This document shows, piece by piece, positions 16,573 to 25,911 of a stretch of 64,000 nucleotides of DNA (position 1 is the stretch's first letter; the number at the start of each line of letters is the position of its first letter). The position numbers were made by a program, and so were the translations under genes. The stretch comes from Flavobacteriaceae bacterium (lineage in GTDB: Bacteria; Bacteroidota; Bacteroidia; Flavobacteriales; Flavobacteriaceae), in contig JAURRA010000015.1 of the NCBI GenBank assembly GCA_030835825.1, forward strand, positions 1 through 64,000, in the 5' to 3' direction. The notes under the pieces are model-generated. The model had not been told where the DNA came from. It was given only the letters and a program-made list of their open reading frames with translations, and did no database searches.

Positions 16573-18881
16573 GCATAATGAGCTCGTTGCTGATTGTTAC
16601 CGCTTTTGGCTCGTTTAGCGGACAATTTGTTGATGTCTTTACGAAGCGCTAGTGCCAATCCCTTAATTTCAGAATCCAAGTCTTTGTCTTTTATTAACGT
16701 ATTTAAATGGTCTGCGAAACTTTTTTGAAGACTGCGTCCGAAAACATCAGGACTGCCATTATTGATAAAAATATCCGTGTATAAAGTTCGCAGCAGTTCT
16801 TCTGGCGATAATCCACCACCGACTAAGGTATATTCAGCCGAGAGCATTCTATTCAACGTTGATGCAGATATAAGCCTTTTCAAAGCCGACGACTGAATAC
16901 CAGTAATGCGCTCCAAGTTGCCGCTGTTCTTTATATTGGAAATAATATCAGTATTCAACAGCCATTTGGGTGCTGTCCAAAGTTCACTGTTTAAAAATCG
17001 CAAAGCTCTTTGTTGCTCTTCGGCTGGAACGGCGGAATACGTATAGAGTCCTTTTTGATTCGTGTTGTGTAAAGTTTCGTTCACCCCACCCACAATGCTA
17101 TGAACGTGGTATACATATCTCGAATAAACGCCAACCATTTCATCATAAAGTTCGTTGAGGTCTTCATAATTATCTCCATCTTCCAAAACCCATTGTGCTA
17201 GGTTTTGAGCCACAATTCTCAAATTACTTAAACCATAAGAACTGGCTTGAACAGGATCATCTCCTATGTTTTCGGTCTGTGCATCCGGATCAACACCACG
17301 ACCTCCGTACATGTAAACGGGATCTGTGCTTCTTTCATCTACAAACAATCGGAGCAATTCTTTCTCTTGGGCGACGGTTTGATTGGGAAAATAGCGATAT
17401 CCGAATTCAATTGCATAGTCGTCGTAGGGTCCCAGTTGACGGACGAATCGGATGTTTTCATCACCGGGCTGTGCAACATAATTATATCGAGCATAGTCCA
17501 TAATGGTAGTGGCTATACCCATTTTTTGAGTAAAATCTCCTGACCGCAACGAGTCTACTGGATAGGCAGAGCTGGCTTTCATATTATGCGGCAAGCCCAG
17601 GGCATGCCCAATTTCATGCGAGATGACGCGTCGCATCATTTCTCCAATTTCCTCTTCTGGGGTGTTTAGTGATCTGGCTTTTGGATTGGCTGCGCCAGTT
17701 TCGAGGAGGTATCTATTGCGATATGATCTCAGGTGATTGTGATACCAAATAATGTCACTTTCAATAATCTCACCAGTTCTTGGGTCAGATACAGATGGTC
17801 CAACGGCGTTGCGGGTAGTTGATGCTACGTACCTTACAGTTGAAAAACGGGTGTCTTCTGGACTAAAGTACGGATCTTCCTCAGGAGTAGGAGCCACTTT
17901 TGCTTGGATGGCATTTTTAAATCCTGCTTTCTCAAAAGCTGTATTCCAATCTTCAATGCCTCGGATAAAGTATGGTCGCCATTTGATTGGTGTCGCTGGA
18001 TCCAGATAATAGACTATTGGCTTTTTCGGCTCAACCAATTCACCTCTCGCATAGGCGGCTTCATCGGTAGGCTCTAAACGCCACCGTCTAATCAATTCAA
18101 CTTCATCTGATTTTAATGCTTCAGAACTGTAATCGATTTGAGATATAGAGAACCAGCCAACACGATGATCTGCGTGGCGCAATTTCATTGGGGTTTCGGG
18201 AAGTAAAATGATAGAGTGATTAATTTGAAAAGTCAAACTGCCTGTAGTATTCCCCCTTGGCGCATTGGTTGCTGGAAAAGTCAAAGTGTGCATTATTTCA
18301 ATGTTTTCGGGAAAACTTCGTGCACTGTCGATTTGACTTCTATTTTTATCGCGTTTACCAATTTTATAATCGTCTTTTAATCGTTTTGGAATAATATTAA
18401 ATCCAGGAGAATCATCCATAAAATACTCCGTTACATCAACAAGAAATTGATCAGACTCACTATTTTTAATATCAAAAGAAGCTAAAATGGGACTAAAATT
18501 ATTTTCTTCTACACTTAACTTGATGGGGTCATTGTCGTCAGCAATATTAGAACAGGAAATTTGTTTTAAAATAATTTTGTTGCCATTCTTTGAAAAATGA
18601 ATGACGCTTTCAGCCGTTTTAGAACCGGCATTTGAGTATGCAGAATAATTAGCTGGAATTTGTGCAATTCGTGTAACCATTAATAAATCTCGATCTAGAA
18701 CCTCTTGACGAACAGTCATGAACAACTTGCCGTCCTCCGATAGATAGCTGTCCAAAACCCCTGAGGATAAATTTATGCCTTCAGTGAGTTCAGGGATACT
18801 GTCTTTGTCGTTTTGACTATGGCCAGTGCTCAAGGATAGGCCGATGAACAATAGGATGTGAATAGCGTTTCTAAAATGCAT
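16545..18881 (-). CDS. Exported zinc-dependent metalloprotease (DUF5117/DUF4953 type)
   Basis: 778 residues with a signal peptide (MHFRNAIHILLFIGLSLSTGHS). The zinc motif is HEIGHALGLPHN near residues 419-430, an extended metzincin-like HExxHxxGxxH. N-terminal region (about 30-330) matches the beta-rich DUF5117-like part, and the C-terminal DUF4953-like part includes IMDYARYNYVAQPGDE. Predicted periplasmic or outer-surface protease, with unknown substrate. The 3' end overlaps the PAP2 gene by 28 bp in convergent orientation. Confidence 0.88.
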   Translation of the reverse strand: MHFRNAIHILLFIGLSLSTGHSQNDKDSIPELTEGINLSSGVLDSYLSEDGKLFMTVRQEVLDRDLLMVTRIAQIPANYSAYSNAGSKTAESVIHFSKNGNKIILKQISCSNIADDNDPIKLSVEENNFSPILASFDIKNSESDQFLVDVTEYFMDDSPGFNIIPKRLKDDYKIGKRDKNRSQIDSARSFPENIEIMHTLTFPATNAPRGNTTGSLTFQINHSIILLPETPMKLRHADHRVGWFSISQIDYSSEALKSDEVELIRRWRLEPTDEAAYARGELVEPKKPIVYYLDPATPIKWRPYFIRGIEDWNTAFEKAGFKNAIQAKVAPTPEEDPYFSPEDTRFSTVRYVASTTRNAVGPSVSDPRTGEIIESDIIWYHNHLRSYRNRYLLETGAANPKARSLNTPEEEIGEMMRRVISHEIGHALGLPHNMKASSAYPVDSLRSGDFTQKMGIATTIMDYARYNYVAQPGDENIRFVRQLGPYDDYAIEFGYRYFPNQTVAQEKELLRLFVDERSTDPVYMYGGRGVDPDAQTENIGDDPVQASSYGLSNLRIVAQNLAQWVLEDGDNYEDLNELYDEMVGVYSRYVYHVHSIVGGVNETLHNTNQKGLYTYSAVPAEEQQRALRFLNSELWTAPKWLLNTDIISNIKNSGNLERITGIQSSALKRLISASTLNRMLSAEYTLVGGGLSPEELLRTLYTDIFINNGSPDVFGRSLQKSFADHLNTLIKDKDLDSEIKGLALALRKDINKLSAKRAKSGNNQQRAHYAYCSAETKI

Positions 18882-19011
18882 GTCTGTTATATTTTATCGG
18901 ATCAATATCGTGATTTTTTTTTGAACTTCCTCTTTTTAGCTTCTGATAGGCTCAAGGAGGACCTTGTCAATTATTTTTTTGGCTTCATATGTACTATTCG
19001 TCCCTAATGAT

Positions 19012-19019
19012 TAGCTTTG
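19012..19019 (+). promoter_or_regulatory. Putative -7 box for the epimerase gene
   Basis: TAGCTTTG matches TAnnTTTG 4 bp upstream of the ATG at 19024. The 142 bp gap between the divergent metalloprotease and epimerase genes holds nothing else I can recognise, and no TTG sits at the standard spacing. Confidence 0.35.
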
Positions 19020-19023
19020 TCTT

Positions 19024-19968
19024 ATGAAAATTCTGGTAACTGGAGCTGCAGGGTTTATTGGGTCGCATACGGCCGAGCGTTTAGCTAGAGAAGGCCATCA
19101 GGTTGTAGGCGTGGATAACTTCTCTGATTATTACAAGCCAGAATTGAAACACCAAAATGTCAGGGATTTATTGGCTCAGGAGGTACAGGTTATAAATATT
19201 GATCTCTGTGATGTTGTGGCAATGTCTCAATTGCCTAACGATTTTAACTACATCTTTCACTTTGCAGCCCAACCAGGCATAGCTCCCCATATTACTTTTG
19301 AGGATTACCTCAAGAACAATGTGACAGCGACAAAGACCATTTTAGATTTTGCTCAAACCTGTCGAGACCTAAATTTGTTTGTTAATATTGGCACCTCCTC
19401 GATCTATGGTCTAGAAGCTGTGAGCTCAGAAACTGCTGCTCCAAAACCTGCCTCCTTTTATGGGGTGACCAAATTAGCAGCAGAACAGTTGGCCCTACAG
19501 CTAACTCGTGAAAAGAAAATCAAGGTGTGTTCTTTGAGATTGTATTCTGTCATAGGTCCGCGCGAACGTCCCGAAAAATTATTCACCAAATTGATAGAAG
19601 CCGGTCTTAAGAATCAACCATTCCCGTTGTTCGAAGGAAGTCAAAATCATCTCAGAAGCTTCACTTATGTTGGCGATATAGTCGATGGTATAGTCAGTGT
19701 AATGGGTAAGGATGATGTGGTCGATGGAGAAGTGATTAATTTAGGTACTGAAAAAGAATATTCGACTCAACAGGGGATAGATGCGGTGGAAGAAATTTTA
19801 GGTCTAAACATCCAACTGGATATAAAATCGAAACGCAGAGGTGATCAAGACCGCACTCATGCCGTGATAGACAAGGCAAGACAGTTGTTGGATTACAATC
19901 CTCAGACTACACTGGTTGATGCTGTAAGATCACAAGTTGAATGGTTCAAGTCAACTATGATTCCTTGA
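19024..19968 (+). CDS. NAD-dependent epimerase/dehydratase (UDP-glucuronate 4-epimerase-like)
   Basis: 314 residues, extended short-chain dehydrogenase. The Rossmann motif is TGAAGFIGSHTAERL, the catalytic Ser/Tyr/Lys are in GTSSIYG and YGVTKLAAEQ, and the substrate-binding region is SLRLYSVIGPRERP. It resembles the UDP-sugar 4-epimerases, which act in the cytoplasm to supply nucleotide sugars for glycans. Its 3' end overlaps meaB by 14 bp in convergent orientation. The exact sugar is unassigned. Confidence 0.85.
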   Translation: MKILVTGAAGFIGSHTAERLAREGHQVVGVDNFSDYYKPELKHQNVRDLLAQEVQVINIDLCDVVAMSQLPNDFNYIFHFAAQPGIAPHITFEDYLKNNVTATKTILDFAQTCRDLNLFVNIGTSSIYGLEAVSSETAAPKPASFYGVTKLAAEQLALQLTREKKIKVCSLRLYSVIGPRERPEKLFTKLIEAGLKNQPFPLFEGSQNHLRSFTYVGDIVDGIVSVMGKDDVVDGEVINLGTEKEYSTQQGIDAVEEILGLNIQLDIKSKRRGDQDRTHAVIDKARQLLDYNPQTTLVDAVRSQVEWFKSTMIP

Positions 19969-20962
19969 GAAGTAGTGTAGCCGCTTCAAATGGGGTGATT
20001 TTGTTGTCGGCCATTGCCGTAACGAGTTCATTTAGTCTTTGGTCAACGCCCTCCTTATTAAAAAAGTCCTTCTTTAATCGATCTTCTATGGTTTGAAGGA
20101 GCCAATATTTATTCTGCTCTTCCCGATGTGTTTTCCAATAACCATTAATTTTTGTTTGCGACTCGAATGACGTCAAAGTGTGCCAAATATCTTCCATCCC
20201 ACGGTTTTCTATAGCACTGCAAAGTAATGTAGAAGCTGTCCAACCAGACTGCTTTTTGGGATAAAGGTGAAGTGCGTTGTCTAGGTCGGCTTTAACACGG
20301 TTGGCCTTGGCGATGTTGTCGCCATCTACCTTGTTGATAACAAGTAAATCGGCCATCTCAATAATACCTCTTTTTATACCTTGTAGTTGATCGCCAGCTC
20401 CAGTAATTTGGAGGAGTAAGAAAAAATCTACCATACTATGCACCACAGTTTCACTTTGGCCAACACCCACAGTTTCAATGAGGATAGTGTCAAATCCCGC
20501 CGCTTCGCATAAAATAATCGACTCTCGTGTTTTTCTTGCTACACCGCCCAAATTATCGCCTGAGGCAGAAGGTCGGATAAACACGTTTTGCTCCTTAACT
20601 AAGTTTTCCATTCGGGTTTTGTCGCCCAAAATACTTCCTTTACTGATACTGCTACTGGGGTCTATCGCGAGGACAGCTACTTTTTTCTTCATTTGAAGTA
20701 GTGTCTGACCAAAAGATTCAATGAATGTACTTTTTCCAACACCTGGCACTCCAGTAATGCCAATCCTAAAGGAAGGTACACCTTGCGGTAGGCAGTTGCG
20801 AATCAACTGTTGCGCCATAACTGTGTGTCCAGCATTTTGACTTTCTACTAAAGTAATACCGCGCCCCAAGGCTGCAATATCGCCTTTGAGGATGCCTTCG
20901 GTTATGCTAGCGACGTCGAAATGAGGTCGTGAGACAAGGTCGGATTTTTTTTGATAATACAT
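19955..20962 (-). CDS. meaB: Methylmalonyl-CoA mutase-associated GTPase MeaB
   Basis: 335 residues from the ATG at 20962 (an in-frame upstream start at 20989 lies inside secA). G-protein motifs: Walker A GVPGVGKST, DPSSSISKGSILGDKTRM (switch-type), ETVGVGQSE (G3) and VINKVDGD (G4, NKxD). MeaB protects and reloads the AdoCbl-dependent methylmalonyl-CoA mutase. The mutase subunits are not in the window. Five bp downstream of secA, so probably cotranscribed with it. Confidence 0.93.
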   Translation of the reverse strand: MYYQKKSDLVSRPHFDVASITEGILKGDIAALGRGITLVESQNAGHTVMAQQLIRNCLPQGVPSFRIGITGVPGVGKSTFIESFGQTLLQMKKKVAVLAIDPSSSISKGSILGDKTRMENLVKEQNVFIRPSASGDNLGGVARKTRESIILCEAAGFDTILIETVGVGQSETVVHSMVDFFLLLQITGAGDQLQGIKRGIIEMADLLVINKVDGDNIAKANRVKADLDNALHLYPKKQSGWTASTLLCSAIENRGMEDIWHTLTSFESQTKINGYWKTHREEQNKYWLLQTIEDRLKKDFFNKEGVDQRLNELVTAMADNKITPFEAATLLLKES

Positions 20963-20967
20963 GGCTG

Positions 20968-23900
20968 TTATTCGTCTACCAAAACCCACTCTCCAGTTGA
21001 AAGCAAGGGTTCAGCCTGCTTGAACTTTAAGGTTTTATTTTCACCGCGGATGACGTGTTTGATAACAACGCGTTCGTTGCGTCCGATTTTTGGTTGCTCA
21101 CGGACTATGGTTTCAACTGCGCGTTGAGACTGTGTGTTACCTGCTGTGCGATTTTGTGCCGAACGTTCATCCATGTTGGGAATTTCTTCTTTTTTGGTGT
21201 TGACTTGCTCGCGCTGTCTTGCCTGCGCTTCCTGTATGTTAGTGTTTCCCTCCTGAGGTATTTCTCCTTTAAATAAAAATGAAATAACCTCTTTATTAAC
21301 CTTTTCCAGCATTTCCTTGAAGAGTTCAAAAGACTCAAATTTGTATATCAATAAAGGATCCTTTTGTTCATGCACTGCCAATTGAACTGATTGCTTGAGT
21401 TCGTCCATTTTTCTCAAATGAGTCTTCCAAGCATCGTCAATAATGGCGAGTGATATATTCTTTTCAAAATCGGCAATCAATTGTTTTCCTTTGGTTTGAT
21501 GGGCCTTCTCCAGGTCGGTAACGACCTGAATTGATTTCAAGCCGTCAGAAAATGGCACGGCGATTCTTTTGAATTGTTGCCGTTGATTTTCGTAAACTTT
21601 TTTAATGACAGGGAAGGCCAATTCCGCGCTGCGAATCATTTTATCGGCATACTGCTCATATGCCGATTTATAGATTTTAGAAGTGATTTGCTGAACCGAA
21701 TATTTATCGAATTCTTCTTCGGTAATACTGGTAGGCATCATGAAATAACGCATCAATTCAAACTCGAAATTTTTATAATCGCTGGTATTTTTATTTACTT
21801 CTGCAATGACTTCACAGGTGTCGTATATCATGTTGGCAATATCGACTCTAAGTCTTTCGCCAAAAAGGGCATGATGGCGTCTTTTGTAAACCACTTCTCT
21901 TTGAGCATTCATCACGTCGTCGTATTCCAACAAGCGTTTTCTGATACCAAAGTTGTTTTCTTCAACCTTTTTTTGCGCCCGCTCAATAGATTTGGAAATC
22001 ATGGAGTGTTGAATTACTTCGCCTTCTTGGAGCCCCATACGATCCATCATTTTGGCGATGCGCTCGCTGCCAAAAAGTCTCATTAAATTATCCTCTAAAG
22101 ACACGTAAAACTGCGAGCTTCCGGGATCACCTTGTCTTCCCGATCGACCACGAAGCTGTCTGTCAACCCTTCTAGAATCATGACGTTCGGTGCCAATTAT
22201 TGCCAGTCCGCCTTTGGCTTTTACCTCTTCGGACAATTTGATGTCTGTACCACGTCCTGCCATGTTGGTTGCTATCGTTACTTGACCGGGCTTGCCAGCT
22301 TCAGCTACAATATCTGCCTCCTTTTTGTGAAGTTTTGCATTCAAGACATTATGAGGAATCTTTCTAATGTCTAACATTTTGCCCAGCAACTCAGAGATTT
22401 CAACTGAAGTCGTTCCAATCAGTACGGGGCGTCCAGCACGAGAAAGCGATGTGACTTCCTCAATGACGGCGTTATATTTTTCTCGCTTTGTTTTGTAAAC
22501 CAAGTCGTGATGATCCTTTCTTGCAATGGGCCGGTTTGTTGGTATTTCAACAACGTCTAATTTATAGATCTCCCAAAATTCACCTGCCTCCGTGACTGCC
22601 GTACCTGTCATACCCGACAGTTTGTTGTACATTCTAAAATAATTTTGCAGTGTTACGGTAGCAAAAGTTTGAGTTGCTGCTTCGATTTTAACGTTTTCTT
22701 TGGCTTCAATGGCTTGATGCAGACCATCGCTATAACGACGCCCGTCCATGATACGGCCAGTTTGCTCATCAACAATCATCACTTTATTGTCCATCACAAC
22801 ATACTGGATGTCTTTTTCAAATAAGGCGTAGGCTTTTAACAATTGGTTCAGGGTATGTATGCGTTCTGATTTTATCGAAAAATCTCTAAAAAGAGCATCT
22901 TTAAGGTTGGCTTTTTGCTCAGGACTTTCAGAAGATTGATCAATTTGGCCTAATTCAATACCCATTTCAGGCATGATGAAAAAGTTTGGGTCTTCTTTTC
23001 CAGACAGAAAATCTACACCTAAATCTGTTAGTTCTACTTGATTGGTTTTTTCATCAATCACATATAATAATTCGGCATCCACCTTGGGCATTTCCCTATT
23101 GTTATCCTGCATGTAAAAATTCTCAGTTTTTTGAAGTAGCTGACGCACACCTTCTTCACTCAAAAACTTAATAAGCGCTTTATTTTTTGGAATACCTCTA
23201 AATACTTGCAGAAGTTTGAAGCCACCTTCTTTACTGTCCCCATTGGAAATAAGTTTTTTAGCCTCGGCTAATACCGCTGTTAGTTTTTGTCTTTGCTCTT
23301 GAACAATATTGTGGACCTTTGGTTTTAACTCATTGAATTCATGTTGATCACCTTTTGGCACTGGTCCAGAGATAATTAATGGTGTTCGTGCATCATCCAC
23401 TAAAACAGAATCAACCTCATCAACGATGGCATAGTGATGTGGTCTTTGAACCAAATCTTCAGGAGCATGCGCCATATTGTCTCTCAGGTAGTCAAAGCCA
23501 AACTCGTTGTTTGTTCCATAAGTGATGTCTGCATTGTATGCGTCTCTTCTGGCTTGAGAATTTGGTTTGTGGTAATCAATACAATCCACACTCAAACCGT
23601 GGAATTCAAATAAGGGTGCCATCCAAGCGCTGTCTCGTTTGGCTAGATAATCGTTAACTGTGACTAAGTGTACCCCATTGCCAGCTAATGCGTTCAGATA
23701 AACTGGTAGCGTGGCTACTAAGGTTTTTCCTTCCCCAGTTTGCATTTCTGCGATTTTACCTTGATGCATAGCAATACCACCAATAAGTTGGACGTCGTAA
23801 TGCACCATGTCCCAAACAATAGGTTTACCGGCTGCATCCCATGAATTTTTCCATGTGGCAATATCTCCTTTTAGTTTGACGTAAGATTTTGTTCCAGACA

Positions 23901-24318
23901 AAATACAGTCATAAGCACTGGCAGAAACTGGGATTTCGGTATTATCGACAAAGCGTTGTGCCGTTTCTTTCATAACAGCATAGGCTTCTGGTAAAATCTC
24001 ATTCAGACAAACCTCAGAATCTTGGTATTGCGTTTCTTTTAGAAGATCAATTTTTTCGTAGAGCGATTCTCTTTCATCAATATCTTCTGTGGCGTCAATT
24101 TGATTTTTTAGCTCATCAATCTGGTCTTGGGATGTTTTTCTGGCCTCAGCAATGCGCTCTTTAAATTCTTGGGTTTTAGCTCTTAAATTATCATTAGACA
24201 AGGCCTTAATGTCTTCTTCTAAGGCTTTGATTTGTTCAACCATAGGTGATATAGACTTGACGTCTTGTTTCGACTTGTCGCCGACGAAAACTTTAAGTAT
24301 TGAATTCAATAAGCTCAT
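20968..24318 (-). CDS. secA: Preprotein translocase ATPase SecA
   Basis: 1116 residues. Walker A-type MQTGEGKTLVATLP, DEAD-type IVDEVDSVLVDDARTPLI, GMTGTAVTEAGEF, TNMAGRGTDIKLS, and the RGRSGRQGDPG motor motif. The protein is longer than the E. coli enzyme because of an insertion in the region of residues ~330-480, as usual in Bacteroidota. It ends in SLLSTGEW-type sequence and lacks the cysteine-rich zinc tail of many SecA proteins. It drives SecYEG-dependent export. Confidence 0.97.
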   Translation of the reverse strand: MSLLNSILKVFVGDKSKQDVKSISPMVEQIKALEEDIKALSNDNLRAKTQEFKERIAEARKTSQDQIDELKNQIDATEDIDERESLYEKIDLLKETQYQDSEVCLNEILPEAYAVMKETAQRFVDNTEIPVSASAYDCILSGTKSYVKLKGDIATWKNSWDAAGKPIVWDMVHYDVQLIGGIAMHQGKIAEMQTGEGKTLVATLPVYLNALAGNGVHLVTVNDYLAKRDSAWMAPLFEFHGLSVDCIDYHKPNSQARRDAYNADITYGTNNEFGFDYLRDNMAHAPEDLVQRPHHYAIVDEVDSVLVDDARTPLIISGPVPKGDQHEFNELKPKVHNIVQEQRQKLTAVLAEAKKLISNGDSKEGGFKLLQVFRGIPKNKALIKFLSEEGVRQLLQKTENFYMQDNNREMPKVDAELLYVIDEKTNQVELTDLGVDFLSGKEDPNFFIMPEMGIELGQIDQSSESPEQKANLKDALFRDFSIKSERIHTLNQLLKAYALFEKDIQYVVMDNKVMIVDEQTGRIMDGRRYSDGLHQAIEAKENVKIEAATQTFATVTLQNYFRMYNKLSGMTGTAVTEAGEFWEIYKLDVVEIPTNRPIARKDHHDLVYKTKREKYNAVIEEVTSLSRAGRPVLIGTTSVEISELLGKMLDIRKIPHNVLNAKLHKKEADIVAEAGKPGQVTIATNMAGRGTDIKLSEEVKAKGGLAIIGTERHDSRRVDRQLRGRSGRQGDPGSSQFYVSLEDNLMRLFGSERIAKMMDRMGLQEGEVIQHSMISKSIERAQKKVEENNFGIRKRLLEYDDVMNAQREVVYKRRHHALFGERLRVDIANMIYDTCEVIAEVNKNTSDYKNFEFELMRYFMMPTSITEEEFDKYSVQQITSKIYKSAYEQYADKMIRSAELAFPVIKKVYENQRQQFKRIAVPFSDGLKSIQVVTDLEKAHQTKGKQLIADFEKNISLAIIDDAWKTHLRKMDELKQSVQLAVHEQKDPLLIYKFESFELFKEMLEKVNKEVISFLFKGEIPQEGNTNIQEAQARQREQVNTKKEEIPNMDERSAQNRTAGNTQSQRAVETIVREQPKIGRNERVVIKHVIRGENKTLKFKQAEPLLSTGEWVLVDE

Positions 24319-24346
24319 GGCTACAGTATATGATTGGAATGCCTGT

Positions 24347-24354
24347 CAAAGATA
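24347..24354 (-). promoter_or_regulatory. Putative -7 box for secA
   Basis: On the minus strand this reads TATCTTTG, an exact TAnnTTTG match about 28 bp upstream of the secA ATG, leaving a short leader. The expected TTG -33 is not found at the usual distance; CTG is the nearest. It lies just beyond the DUF2795 terminator. Confidence 0.45.
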
Positions 24355-24393
24355 AGAATGTTTAAGTTTTTCAGGCTTTATTAAGGGATAAAA

Positions 24394-24415
24394 AAAAGTC
24401 TCCTAAGAGACTTTT
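24394..24415 (-). terminator. Rho-independent terminator after the DUF2795 gene
   Basis: Perfect 9 bp stem, AAAGTCTC/GAGACTTT plus one A-T pair, with a 4 nt CTAA loop. Read on the minus strand the hairpin is followed by a run of seven T, right after the stop of the DUF2795 gene at 24422. It separates that gene from the secA-meaB unit. Confidence 0.85.
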
Positions 24416-24421
24416 AATGAA

Positions 24422-24643
24422 TTAATACTCATCTTCATTCCAAAGATAGTCGTCTTCGCTAGGGTAATCCGGCCAAATTTCTTGAATGGTTTCGTAAATA
24501 TCTTCTTCGTCTTCAATAGACTGTAAATTTTCAACAACTTCAAGGGGGGCTCCAGTCCGAATGGAATAATCAATTAATTCATCTTTGGTTGCGGGCCAAG
24601 GCGCGTCGCTTAGATAAGAGGCCAATTCTAATGTCCAGTACAT
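24422..24643 (-). CDS. DUF2795 family protein
   Basis: 73 residues from the ATG at 24643 (MYWTLELASYL); an in-frame codon at 24667 is a less likely start. DUF2795-like: the pattern YLSDAPWPATKDELIDYSIR, an alpha-helical acidic fold, and GAPLEVVENLQSIEDEEDIY. Small, soluble, acidic, with a WPDYPSEDDY tail. Function is unknown. Monocistronic: a terminator follows, and a TATTTTTG box is at 24665-24672 on the minus strand. Confidence 0.8.
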   Translation of the reverse strand: MYWTLELASYLSDAPWPATKDELIDYSIRTGAPLEVVENLQSIEDEEDIYETIQEIWPDYPSEDDYLWNEDEY

Positions 24644-24853
24644 GATTGTAGTGTTTAGCATTTGCAAAAATAAATTTTAAAATGACATGAAAAAGCATTT
24701 TATGCAATTTTTAAGTACATATTTAAAATACTGTCAATCAGCGGTTTAATTAATATTTTACCGGTATATATTTCTACTTCAAACAATTCTAGCTTTAAAA
24801 TTAGTCTTATGTGCTTCAAGGTCTTTTGTGGTATCCCTCGAATACACAACTAT

Positions 24854-25408
24854 TTATTCAGGAATCCATTTGATCTCTTCGACCTCAAGTGTATGGTGCA
24901 ACAGTCGGGCTAGGGTAAAAAGATAATCTGATAAGCGATTGAGAAATTTAATGGCAATATGAGGGACTGGTTCCGTTTCACCCAAAGCCGATACCATTCT
25001 TTCTGCTCTTCTACAAACGGTTCTGGCTATGTGACACTGCGAAATGTTTGGGTGACCGCCTGGAAGGATAAAATGGGTCATTGGGTTTAGAGTTTCATTG
25101 CACAGATCAATACGAATTTCTAAGTCAGTGACGCTTTTTTCTTTCAAATAAGGTAAGTTCTTTTCAAATGCCTGATGTTCGTCCATTTCAGAGGCCAACA
25201 TGGAACCAAGCGTGAATAAATCGTTTTGAATGTGCAATAAGATTGGTGCTTCAATACTTTCGGAACACAAATTCAAAAGTAGCCCAATATGAGCGTTAAG
25301 TTCATCAAGTGTGCCATAGGCGTCAACTCTAAGGTGGTGTTTGGGTACGCGTTTACCACCGTAAAGTCCAGTCTCTCCTTTGTCACCGGTTTTAGTGTAA
25401 ATTTTCAT
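24854..25408 (-). CDS. Cob(I)yrinic acid a,c-diamide adenosyltransferase (PduO type)
   Basis: 184 residues. PduO-type signature: the N-terminal KIYTKTGDKGETGLYGGKRV (ATP-binding), DAYGTLDELNAHIGLL and the RTVCRRAERMV motif near residue 130. It transfers the adenosyl group from ATP to Co(I)-corrinoid, making adenosylcobalamin. This matches two other AdoCbl-linked genes in the window, meaB and the CarH-like regulator. The 210 bp gap toward the DUF2795 gene holds no recognised feature beyond AT-rich DNA. Confidence 0.92.
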   Translation of the reverse strand: MKIYTKTGDKGETGLYGGKRVPKHHLRVDAYGTLDELNAHIGLLLNLCSESIEAPILLHIQNDLFTLGSMLASEMDEHQAFEKNLPYLKEKSVTDLEIRIDLCNETLNPMTHFILPGGHPNISQCHIARTVCRRAERMVSALGETEPVPHIAIKFLNRLSDYLFTLARLLHHTLEVEEIKWIPE

Positions 25409-25453
25409 AGCGAAGGGTTTTTGATTATGGCAAGTTAAAAAATCAATTTGAGC

Positions 25454-25906
25454 TTAGAGCAAGCGGAGGCTGAAATGTTCTTCCACTTGATGTGAGCGCT
25501 TAAATAGTAGCCCAACACTAAAAAGATCTATGCTAACATTTAAGTGTAAATTTTGGCTTAAATGACGCCACATTTCTTCGTTTTTCTTATTGTGATGAGG
25601 CTTTGGAAACATAATTAAACTTCCATTTGGGCTGGTATCTACAAACGCAAAAATGGTCTCAATGTCTTCATCTCCTCTTGCAATTTTGAGTTCAATGGGC
25701 TGATCTAAGTCCGATACCTTATGGTGATGATAATCTTTTATTCTTTCTAATTGAGCCTTAGGCTCTAATTGTTTGAATCCATGGGGCTTTTCTAAACATT
25801 GCGTAATCAGTCCATAAACAAAGGGTGAATGGACACTGTACTTGGTTTTCGAGTTTAATAAAAACTTAAAATAGGCCCTCGCTTGAAAACAAATATGCTG
25901 AAACAT
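25454..25906 (-). pseudogene. Shortened SAM-methyltransferase-like gene lacking the SAM-binding core
   Basis: About 150 residues from the ATG at 25906. The first ~40 residues (SVHSPFVYGLITQCLEKP) and the last ~40 (NVSIDLFSVGLLFKRSHQVEEHFSLRLL, in part) match the two ends of a flavobacterial class I methyltransferase family whose members are usually about 240-260 residues. The glycine-rich SAM motif that should lie between is absent, and the spacing has shrunk by about 100 residues. It may be an internally deleted, non-catalytic relic or a reduced protein still in use; the frame is intact. The start overlaps the stop of the DUF4105 gene's end region by a few bases. Confidence 0.5.
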
Positions 25907-25911
25907 CGTGG

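Noticed and set aside
21574-22086. A 170-codon plus-strand frame opposite secA
   Set aside because: It is the antisense shadow of a highly conserved secA region; it is Phe/His-rich with no recognisable domain or promoter.
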